Below are positions 1 to 5,012 of a DNA stretch of 6,460 bases, piece by piece (positions within the stretch are counted from its first letter, which is position 1; each line of letters begins with the position of its first letter). The stretch covers positions 1 to 6,460 of the forward strand of contig WTAK01000297.1 in the NCBI GenBank assembly GCA_013139625.1. Direction: 5' to 3'. Origin of the DNA: Candidatus Delongbacteria bacterium (GTDB lineage: Bacteria; UBA4055). The notes beneath the pieces are model-generated. The model had not been told where the DNA came from, searched no databases, and saw nothing but the letters and a program-made list of their open reading frames with translations. The position numbers were made by a program, and so were the translations under genes.

Positions 1-1126
1 CATTCACGGTAACAAAAACCCTATTATAGAATGGTGTACATGTCCCAGTTGGGAATCTATTTTGCTCTTCAATTGATAACTGGCTTCTAATTAATCCCCA
101 ATGATTTTCTACCTCAAAATTTTCAAAATAATTCCGAGTACTATTTTCTTCTGAGAAAAAGTTATCAGAATATGAATTCATATTCTTAAATTTTTCTTGA
201 TGCGACAGCTTTACATTGTTTTTACATAATCTTGTAAATCTAGGTTTAATTTTATATTCTTTGAAAATATAATTTGAATTTAAACGGGAGTTTTTGTCAT
301 GAGCTACAGCAATAATTTTTATTTTTCTCTGGAAATAATTATCAGAACAATTGTTTCTTAAATTACTTAAATTGCTTACAACAGTCTCAAAGGAATTTTT
401 TCCTTTAATATCTTTTCTATAAGAATTTTCTTCCTTATTACCATCTAAACTAATATAAATATCAAAATTATTTTTGATGAGATACTTAGCATTATCTTGG
501 TTAAGAAACATCCCGTTTGTTGTTAACCCATAGATGGTATTGTCCTTTCCAAATAATTCATTTGCCAAATTGACAGTTTTTTTTATGATATTCAACTTCA
601 TCAATGGCTCACCACCATAAAATTGCAATATAATCATTTTTGTAATATTTTTTTCTAATCTCGCCTTGTGCAATAAATTTAAAAATGTTCTCACTTTTTC
701 AAATGATAATTCATTTTTTTTATAATGCGATTCAGAGTTATACATCTCACCATAACCACAATATTCACATCTTAAATTGCAATTTTCTGTAACTTCAAAA
801 GTTATGGAAGTAATATTCGCCAGTTTGTGATCAATAATCTCTTCTGTAATATTTACTTCAAAATTTGGTCGTTGTAAAGATGAAAATTCCAGCAGTTTCA
901 TTTTTTTCAAATATACAAATTTTGAAATGTAATATTTCATATCCTCAAGTTGAATATTTTTAGAATAAAGTATGTCTTTTATAAACTTACCCAATAAATA
1001 CTCTTCATCCATATCATTCAATAATTTTTCATTTTTTATCAAATATGCAATTACTGGATGTAAATATAACAGTTCTCTTCTATTTATATCAACAAAATAG
1101 ATTACACCTTTAGCATCTATAATCAT
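1..1126 (-). CDS. Radical SAM/SPASM peptide maturase, C-terminus beyond left edge
   Basis: Reading from the ATG at 1126 gives 375 uninterrupted residues before the window ends, so this is a partial gene. The radical SAM cluster motif is C116-NLR-C120-EY-C123 (CX3CX2C), which binds the [4Fe-4S] cluster that cleaves S-adenosylmethionine. FYGGEPLM (169-176, the GGEP SAM-binding motif), TTNG (202-205) and ISLDG (225-229) follow at the usual distances in the barrel. About 100 residues precede the barrel and may include a peptide-recognition (RRE-like) region, which I did not verify. The visible end, GTCTPFYNRVFVTVN (C363), looks like the start of a SPASM domain, which would bind auxiliary Fe-S clusters. 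The gene lies 118 bases after a GG-leader peptide gene, so the likely substrate is that peptide, with a thioether or carbon-carbon crosslink as product. From memory it resembles the maturases paired with GG-Bacteroidales precursors. Its ribosome site (GAGAGAAG) is much weaker than the precursor's. Confidence 0.93.
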   Translation of the reverse strand, partial: MIIDAKGVIYFVDINRRELLYLHPVIAYLIKNEKLLNDMDEEYLLGKFIKDILYSKNIQLEDMKYYISKFVYLKKMKLLEFSSLQRPNFEVNITEEIIDHKLANITSITFEVTENCNLRCEYCGYGEMYNSESHYKKNELSFEKVRTFLNLLHKARLEKNITKMIILQFYGGEPLMKLNIIKKTVNLANELFGKDNTIYGLTTNGMFLNQDNAKYLIKNNFDIYISLDGNKEENSYRKDIKGKNSFETVVSNLSNLRNNCSDNYFQRKIKIIAVAHDKNSRLNSNYIFKEYKIKPRFTRLCKNNVKLSHQEKFKNMNSYSDNFFSEENSTRNYFENFEVENHWGLIRSQLSIEEQNRFPTGTCTPFYNRVFVTVN

Positions 1127-1145
1127 TTTCTTCTCTCTTACTTTT

Positions 1146-1174
1146 GCTGAAAGGGATGTTTAATCCCTTTCAGC
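1146..1174 (-). promoter_or_regulatory. 12-bp hairpin between precursor and maturase genes
   Basis: Perfect arms GCTGAAAGGGAT and ATCCCTTTCAGC enclose a 5-base loop, with the last stem base 19 bases before the maturase ATG. On the transcribed strand the stem is followed by AAAAGTAAGAGAG, not a U tract, so it is not a standard intrinsic terminator. Stable hairpins between a RiPP precursor and its enzyme often protect the 3' end of the precursor message or limit maturase expression; that role is inferred here. The loop plus part of the 3' arm is also complementary to an upstream segment at 1198-1206. Confidence 0.6.
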
Positions 1175-1194
1175 TATACCTAATGGTTTATCAG

Positions 1195-1235
1195 TTATAA
1201 ACATCCTATTCATAAATTTGAAAAAGATGTTATAA
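1195..1235 (-). promoter_or_regulatory. Imperfect inverted repeat able to compete with the 1146-1174 hairpin
   Basis: On the minus strand TTATAACATC (1235-1226) pairs with GATGTTTATAA (1205-1195) through ten base pairs with one bulged base and a 20-base loop. The second arm, as GGATGTTTA (1206-1198), is also perfectly complementary over 9 bases to TAAACATCC (1162-1154), which forms the loop and part of the 3' arm of the downstream hairpin. Segment 2 can therefore pair with either 1 or 3, and 3 with 4, as in attenuators. Pairings are seen; function is inferred. Confidence 0.35.
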
Positions 1236-1244
1236 ATTCATTCT

Positions 1245-1436
1245 CTACAATCTGCCACTTGGTAGATCTTGAGCCAAAGCTGCTGCCGTTGATCCATCAA
1301 CTATAGGATAACCTGCATTGATATCACAACCAGTCGGACAATCGTTTGTAGGTCCAATGCCTCCCTTCACATTATAGATCTCTGCTTTGGTCAATTCTTG
1401 ATCTATGACATTGTTCAGTTTAAGTAACTTTTTCAT
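1245..1436 (-). CDS. RiPP precursor peptide with double-glycine leader and CPTGC core
   Basis: This 63-residue peptide starts MKKLLKLNNV, continues through a charged helix (QELTKAEIYNVK) and reaches GG at residues 25-26. That is the layout of the GG-Bacteroidales natural-product precursor family (NCBIfam TIGR04149, from memory), whose leaders are cut after GG by C39 peptidase transporters. The predicted 37-residue core begins IGPTNDCPTGC and ends DLPSGRL. It has two cysteines (C33, C37) in a CX3C spacing, several Pro and Gly, an Ala-rich stretch (STAAALAQ), and no Lys, His, Trp, Phe or Met. The radical SAM enzyme immediately downstream is the obvious modifying enzyme, with the cysteines as possible thioether or disulfide donors. 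The start is supported by a very strong Shine-Dalgarno. The core sequence is not one I recognise, and the final product is unknown. Confidence 0.88.
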   Translation of the reverse strand: MKKLLKLNNVIDQELTKAEIYNVKGGIGPTNDCPTGCDINAGYPIVDGSTAAALAQDLPSGRL

Positions 1437-1440
1437 GGTA

Positions 1441-1449
1441 CCTCCTTTT
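1441..1449 (-). promoter_or_regulatory. Strong Shine-Dalgarno of the precursor gene
   Basis: AAAAGGAGG followed by TACC and then ATG. It is the only full AGGAGG in front of a gene in this window; neighbours have AAAGGAA, AAGGAAAGGAA, GGGGAT, AGGAAAA or weaker. It fixes the precursor start and fits a peptide made in excess over its modifying enzyme. Confidence 0.75.
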
Positions 1450-1506
1450 GTTTTAGTTTTAGTTTCCTTATTCCAATCTGCGTCCAGATTATTACCTAAA
1501 TTGCAA

Positions 1507-1527
1507 TTTTACTAAATATACAGATAT
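1507..1527. repeat. Copy A of a shared upstream sequence (precursor side)
   Basis: These 21 bases match 1977-1997 at 18 positions, including an identical first block TTTTACTAAAT. This copy begins 70 bases upstream of the precursor ATG and overlaps the candidate -7 element. Either a common operator or a common promoter core would explain it. Confidence 0.4.
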
Positions 1528-1544
1528 AAAAACAACATCCACAA
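1513..1544 (-). promoter_or_regulatory. Candidate Bacteroidota-type promoter of the precursor-maturase operon
   Basis: On the minus strand TTG (1544-1542) is followed after 21 bases by TATATTTA (1520-1513), one base from the Bacteroidota -7 consensus TAnnTTTG. The spacing is within the usual range. It would give a 5' leader of roughly 70 bases before the precursor. It lies in the 131-base gap after the regulator gene, so the operon need not depend on readthrough. Confidence 0.35.
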
Positions 1545-1567
1545 GACCCAGAAATCACACCATAATA

Positions 1568-1924
1568 TTACGGACGAATATCCGAAAATTTTAATATATA
1601 GGTTTTAAAATCACTTGGTGAAAACTTGAATTGTTTTTTAAATGCAGTTCTAAATGTTTTAGCATTTGCATATCCTACATATTTATAAACATATTTAATT
1701 TCATGACCTTGATTGAGTAGAATTATTGCATTAATCATTCTTTTACATTCAATATACTGATATATTGTAAGTCCAAATTTCAAGAAAATAAGATTATTTA
1801 TTTTATCGTAACAAAAAGTAGATACCGCACATAATCTTTCGACATTGAAAGTATAAGATTTTATGTTCTTATTGATGATTGCATCTACAAGTTTAAAATC
1901 TCTATCCATTTTATGTTGTTTCAT
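1568..1924 (-). CDS. Small AraC-type transcriptional regulator (DNA-binding domain only)
   Basis: The 118-residue product is essentially one AraC/HTH_18 domain with its two helix-turn-helix units. The first covers about residues 27-51 (FNVERLCAVSTFCYDKINNL, then LKFG) and the linker helix has the usual YIECKRMINAIILL (57-70). The second, about 76-109, carries the family signature in the form VGYANAKTFRTAFKKQFKFS followed by PSDFKTY. No ligand-binding or sensor domain precedes it, so it resembles MarA/SoxS in size and would respond to its own abundance or to a partner protein. It sits just upstream of the peptide precursor on the same strand, which makes it the likely local regulator of that operon. 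The start has AAAGGAA six bases upstream; Met6 is an alternative. The regulatory target is inferred. Confidence 0.85.
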   Translation of the reverse strand: MKQHKMDRDFKLVDAIINKNIKSYTFNVERLCAVSTFCYDKINNLIFLKFGLTIYQYIECKRMINAIILLNQGHEIKYVYKYVGYANAKTFRTAFKKQFKFSPSDFKTYILKFSDIRP

Positions 1925-2031
1925 GTAAGTTCCTTTATTAAATAATAGTACTCATAATTATATTTTACTTTATTATTTTTACTAAATTTGCAAATATGGT
2001 ATCCATACATTCCAAATTTTAAGAGTTTCAT
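1921..2031 (-). CDS. Possible 36-residue ORF overlapping the regulator start (ATGA)
   Basis: An open frame starts at ATG 2031 (MKLLKFGMYGYHICKFSKNN at its start) and ends in a TGA that overlaps the regulator's ATG as ATGA. It has a purine-rich stretch (AAAGAAGAAAAG) just upstream. The product is basic and aromatic, rich in Lys and Tyr, and matches nothing I know. ATGA overlaps are typical of translationally coupled pairs, so it could be a leader peptide for the regulator. Against it, AT-rich DNA produces frames of this length by chance, and copy B of the shared upstream sequence lies inside it. Confidence 0.2.
   Translation of the reverse strand: MKLLKFGMYGYHICKFSKNNKVKYNYEYYYLIKELT
1977..1997. 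repeat. Copy B of a shared upstream sequence (regulator side)
   Basis: It is identical to copy A (1507-1527) over TTTTACTAAAT and at 18 of 21 positions overall. It begins 52 bases upstream of the regulator ATG, close to the position copy A takes before the precursor. On the minus strand it includes CATATTTG, one base from the -7 consensus TAnnTTTG, but the nearest upstream TTTG is only 14 bases away, which is short for a promoter. Confidence 0.4.
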
Positions 2032-2068
2032 GTACTTTTCTTCTTTTTAATTTTCTTCAATAAAAAAA

Positions 2069-2149
2069 GGGACACAACTTTCATTACATCCCGTTTCAAA
2101 GGCATCACCAAACACCCGCAAGTCCAGATATAAGAAAAGAAAGTGTCCC
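2069..2149. repeat. Imperfect inverted repeat, possible small mobile-element remnant
   Basis: GGGACACAACTTTC (2069-2082) faces GAAAGTGTCCC (2139-2149); the arms match over GGGACA and CTTTC with three extra bases in the left arm. They enclose 56 non-coding bases. Short TIR-like ends around a non-coding core resemble a miniature transposable element, but I see no target-site duplication (flanks are AT-rich) and no transposase. A long-looped RNA hairpin is the alternative. Confidence 0.3.
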
Positions 2150-2188
2150 ATAATAGAACACTCTCTTCTTAAATAATTCGAACTTGCT

Positions 2189-2218
2189 AAAAATTGGTGA
2201 TTTTTGAAACAGAATCAC
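2189..2218 (-). terminator. Candidate intrinsic terminator of the ATPase/membrane-protein unit
   Basis: On the minus strand GTGATT and AATCAC form a 6-bp stem with a 10-base loop, followed by CCAATTTTTAG. The stem is short and AT-rich, and it lies about 160 bases past the membrane-protein stop, so it would be a weak or distant terminator. Confidence 0.3.
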
Positions 2219-2235
2219 TTTAAGAATAAAGTTTT

Positions 2236-2253
2236 GTAGCTATTACTAGCTAC
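2236..2253. repeat. Perfect 7-bp stem-loop
   Basis: GTAGCTA and TAGCTAC enclose the loop TTAC. In the leftward direction it is followed by AAAACTTTATTC, which lacks a proper T tract, so terminator function is doubtful. It may assist the weaker hairpin 18 bases further left or be an operator-like palindrome. Confidence 0.35.
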
Positions 2254-2377
2254 GATATTTATGCTAAATCATCGTTTATAGGCTTTCCCTAGTTTATTTT
2301 GAATTTGTATCGAATAATTTATGTTAAAATAACTTAAAGTGCAATTGCAATGATATTTTTAATTTTTATTGTACAGA

Positions 2378-2674
2378 CTACACAACTTCCGTAAAATTGG
2401 GTAACAGAAACCCCCATATCGAATAAAACACCAGTAAAAACCATCCAAAGACCGGAAGGGTCTTACCTTCAAGGAATGAAGCAAATTCTGCTGCAAACAT
2501 TCCAAATATGGTTCCACCAAAATTATCAATAAACCATTCCCCGAACCATATCATTGCCAATGGGGTGAGTAACTTTATCGAAACGCCGGCAAGTTCTTCC
2601 CTTCTGATAAATATCACTATTGCTAAAAATATTATCGAATATATAATCGAATACACTTTACCTTTTGTGATCAT
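2378..2674 (-). CDS. Small membrane protein of unknown function
   Basis: The 98-residue product is strongly hydrophobic. Likely membrane segments are about residues 8-23 (ending IVIFI before the charged RREE), a Trp-rich segment at about 35-50 (LLTPLAMIWFGEWF), and about 73-91 (LPVFGWFLLVFYSIWGFLL). A Gly/Ala-rich, more polar stretch (NFGGTIFGMFAAEF, 51-64) lies between the last two. The PLAMIWFGE motif recalls a class of uncharacterised small bacterial membrane proteins, but I cannot name a function. A good ribosome site (AAGGAAAGGAA) precedes the ATG. It starts 19 bases after the ATPase stop codon, so the two are probably co-transcribed; whether they work together is unknown. Confidence 0.7.
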   Translation of the reverse strand: MITKGKVYSIIYSIIFLAIVIFIRREELAGVSIKLLTPLAMIWFGEWFIDNFGGTIFGMFAAEFASFLEGKTLPVFGWFLLVFYSIWGFLLPNFTEVV

Positions 2675-2693
2675 TTTGTTTTCCTTTCCTTAA

Positions 2694-3827
2694 TTATTTA
2701 ATCCAATCTTGAAAATTTTCAGGAGTTATAATCTTAAATTTAGATTGTGTATAAGTTTTTGCCCATGCTACAGGTACTTTTGATTTCTTTTTATTCCACT
2801 TAAATTCATAAGCATGTAACACTCCACCTCTCTCTTCAATCCAATCAATTTCTTGCTGATCGTAAGTTCTCCAAAAATAGTTATTCACGATCATACGATT
2901 AACATTTTGATATTTAATTCTTTCTGAGATTGCATAGTTCTCCCAAAGTTGACCAACATCATTCCTTAGATCAAGATTATTAAAATTTGCAATTAATGTA
3001 TTTCTTATCCCATTATCATAAAAATACCACCTTGGACTTTTTGAGATCTCTTTTCTCAAATTTCTACTGAATCCTTCTACTTTAAAAACAATAAAAACTT
3101 TTGATAATAAATCGAGATACTTCTCTACCGTATTTTTACTCATTGATAATTGCCTACCTATCTCATGATACGATACTTCCTTCCCTATTTGAAAAGCTAT
3201 CAACCTTAGAATACTGTGTATCTTAGATGAATTTTTAATATTTTCAAAAGCTAAGATATCCTTTAATAGATACGAATTGATTATTTCATTCAAATATTCT
3301 TTTTTATCTGTAATATCCGGTAGATTTATAAGTTCAGGATAATTACCATAGATCATTCGATGCTTGATCATATCTTTTTTAGCTATCGGATTATCAATTT
3401 GATTAAATTCATTCTCTGAAAATGGATAAAGCATATATGTGTATTTTCTACCTGTTAATGGCTCTCCTGTCATGTTATGTATATCAAAAGCTGAAGGGCC
3501 TGTTATAATAATTTTCAACCCTTCAATTTCATCTATCATCAACTTCAATATATTTCCAATTTCTGGTATTTTTTGAGCTTCATCAATTACCAATAATTTC
3601 TTATTCCCGAGAAATTGTTTATAGTTTTCAATTGAACGATGCTCTAATGCTAAATGAATATTTATATTTTCACCATTAACAAACAAATATTCTTCCTTAA
3701 TCTCCTTTAGTATTTGTTTTAGTAAAAATGTTTTACCTACTCTTCTTGCACCAAGCAATACAAGTACTTTTCCTGAATTGATTTTATTCAATAATAGTTT
3801 CTTTATATCTCTGTCAATGTTTTGCAT
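2694..3827 (-). CDS. AAA family ATPase with DUF4143 domain
   Basis: The 377-residue product has the COG1373 layout (AAA_14 ATPase followed by DUF4143). Walker A is GARRVGKT (26-33), Walker B is LLVIDEAQ (78-85), and IITGPS (107-112) is the sensor-1 strand, with P where many relatives have S. GNYPEL (161-166) is the conserved motif after the ATPase domain. A winged helix covers about 215-250 (SYHEIGRQLSMSKNTVEKYL), followed by YFYDNGIRN (268-276) and GQLWENYA (292-299). The C-terminal part carries a restriction-endonuclease-like PD-(D/E)XK pattern, EIDW (326-329) and EFK (341-343). Members are widespread cytoplasmic ATPases of poorly known role, often mobile. The length is normal and the gene looks intact. 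The start is preceded by GATGGGGAT. It leads a two-gene unit with the membrane protein downstream. Confidence 0.92.
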   Translation of the reverse strand: MQNIDRDIKKLLLNKINSGKVLVLLGARRVGKTFLLKQILKEIKEEYLFVNGENINIHLALEHRSIENYKQFLGNKKLLVIDEAQKIPEIGNILKLMIDEIEGLKIIITGPSAFDIHNMTGEPLTGRKYTYMLYPFSENEFNQIDNPIAKKDMIKHRMIYGNYPELINLPDITDKKEYLNEIINSYLLKDILAFENIKNSSKIHSILRLIAFQIGKEVSYHEIGRQLSMSKNTVEKYLDLLSKVFIVFKVEGFSRNLRKEISKSPRWYFYDNGIRNTLIANFNNLDLRNDVGQLWENYAISERIKYQNVNRMIVNNYFWRTYDQQEIDWIEERGGVLHAYEFKWNKKKSKVPVAWAKTYTQSKFKIITPENFQDWIK

Positions 3828-3871
3828 GCTATCCCCATCAATTCATGATAATACTGTCACCCTATTGACTG

Positions 3872-3900
3872 AATTTACATTAAATTTGTCATCATGTCAA
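3872..3900 (-). promoter_or_regulatory. Candidate promoter of the ATPase unit
   Basis: On the minus strand TTGACA (3900-3895) is followed after 17 bases by TAAATT (3877-3872), a good sigma-70-like match in the only gap (109 bases) before the ATPase. The -10 overlaps a small inverted repeat, AATTTA-CAT-TAAATT (3872-3886). No intrinsic terminator is visible for the lipoprotein gene to the right, so readthrough is also possible. Confidence 0.35.
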
Positions 3901-3936
3901 CTATTTTATCATATTCATCAATACTGTAGGCATGGT

Positions 3937-4998
3937 TTACTCAAATTCATAGTCATAGACTTCTATAATATCATTTTCATAATCTATCAAATAGAATTTA
4001 TCTTTTAAGTAAATTACTTTCTCATGCTTTTCTTTTGTAGGATTTTCCAATACGAAGTTAGCGATCAATTTATCATTGTTGAAAATATCAAACACCATAT
4101 CTTTACTAGAAAACCCACCTTCAATAAGAGTCCACAAATAACCATTTTTATCAGCCATTATATCATACATTGCTAATTTATAATCGTATATTTTATCAGC
4201 ATCTTTAGGTTTATTCCCATCCTTGAACATCAAATCCAATTCTTCTGCAGTAAAGCGCTTTTTAACATATTTTTTTCTTATATTTCCTTTGAATTTTCCT
4301 GTATGTGAATATACATCAACCTTATATTCAGATTTATTTCTTTTTGTTAAAAATATACTGCTATCATTGTATGTGAATATTGGTTCTTTAAATAAAATTT
4401 GATCTCCTTCTTTCGGATAATCTACAAAGGCTTCGTATATAACCTTCTTTGTATTTAGATCTTTGTCTACTATCGATAATGATTGACCGAGAATAAGATT
4501 ATTTTCAGCTCTTTTATATGTGGTCATACGCACAACCAAAATCGAATCATTCAATTCATAAATTTCTTGTGGAAGTGTAATTTCTTCATGCTCAATAATT
4601 TTTGTGGAAATATATTTTCCGTTCTTTAGGAACTTCTTTAATTTGATCATATTATCAATTATACAGACTGTATCTCTATCAAAATAGTAAACATTTGACC
4701 TTTCTATCTCCTCTGGTCCCATACCTGTATTTGTAATATTATTCTCAAACTTTCCATTTCTATCAAAAACTCTGATCGATCCTGATTTATCATCACGGAC
4801 AAATACATTACCTTCTGTATCGACTTTAGTACCATTCCAAGTGAAAGAAAATGTTCTCGTAGAATCTGCACCCTCAGGAAATCCTTCAATTGTGTAGAGC
4901 TTAGTTAACTTTACTGTTTTAAGCTTTTGAACTTCTTCCTTCTTTGAGCAGGAAATCAACAGTATTATGATTGATACTAGGATGAGTGTATTTTTCAT
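3937..4998 (-). CDS. 6-bladed beta-propeller lipoprotein
   Basis: The 353-residue product begins with a lipoprotein signal peptide (hydrophobic 4-16, lipobox LISC with C17). The mature N-terminus SKKEE is charged, which recalls the Lys/acidic export signals of surface lipoproteins in Bacteroidota, so outer-face display is possible. The body repeats four-stranded blade patterns: GSIRVFDRNGKF (73-84), GMGPEEIE (92-99, the conserved G.GP.E motif of DUF5128-type 6-bladed propellers), DTVCIIDNMIKLKKF (109-123), EYKVDVYSHTGKFKG (224-238) and MVFDIFNNDK (301-310). It ends IIEVYDYEFE. It shares LKTVKLTKLYTIEGF exactly with the paralogue 14 bases upstream, so the two are tandem duplicates in one operon. 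Propellers of this class probably bind a ligand or protein; the partner is unknown. The ribosome site AGGAA sits in the short gap. Confidence 0.85.
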   Translation of the reverse strand: MKNTLILVSIIILLISCSKKEEVQKLKTVKLTKLYTIEGFPEGADSTRTFSFTWNGTKVDTEGNVFVRDDKSGSIRVFDRNGKFENNITNTGMGPEEIERSNVYYFDRDTVCIIDNMIKLKKFLKNGKYISTKIIEHEEITLPQEIYELNDSILVVRMTTYKRAENNLILGQSLSIVDKDLNTKKVIYEAFVDYPKEGDQILFKEPIFTYNDSSIFLTKRNKSEYKVDVYSHTGKFKGNIRKKYVKKRFTAEELDLMFKDGNKPKDADKIYDYKLAMYDIMADKNGYLWTLIEGGFSSKDMVFDIFNNDKLIANFVLENPTKEKHEKVIYLKDKFYLIDYENDIIEVYDYEFE

Positions 4999-5012
4999 TT
5001 ATTTTCCTATTT

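Larger units (their letters stand above)
2032..2377. other. Non-coding stretch between the RiPP cluster and the ATPase unit
   Basis: I see no convincing gene on either strand here. The stretch contains an imperfect inverted repeat (2069-2149), a terminator-like hairpin for leftward transcription (2189-2218), a perfect 7-bp stem-loop (2236-2253) and a 10-bp palindrome TGCAATTGCA (2340-2349). The region right of the palindrome is simple A/T-rich sequence. No tRNA or CRISPR structure is visible. It probably marks the boundary between two independently acquired or regulated units. Confidence 0.6.

Noticed and set aside
1146..1174. Intrinsic terminator after the precursor gene
   Set aside because: The stem is strong but is followed by A-rich sequence on the transcribed strand and has no U tract in either direction; kept as a regulatory or stabilising hairpin.
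2142..2162. AGTGT...ACACT short palindrome as an operator
   Set aside because: Only five bases pair cleanly, the centre is irregular and no gene start lies close by.
2508..2693. 61-residue plus-strand frame opposite the membrane protein
   Set aside because: It is the antisense of a gene with a good ribosome site and membrane-protein pattern; its product shows no domain and most of it mirrors the coding frame.
3778..4008. 76-residue plus-strand frame across the ATPase/lipoprotein gap
   Set aside because: It overlaps the ends of two well-supported minus-strand genes and contains no recognisable motif.
4704..4889. 61-residue minus-strand frame inside the first lipoprotein
   Set aside because: Out-of-frame shadow of a gene supported by paralogue alignment.
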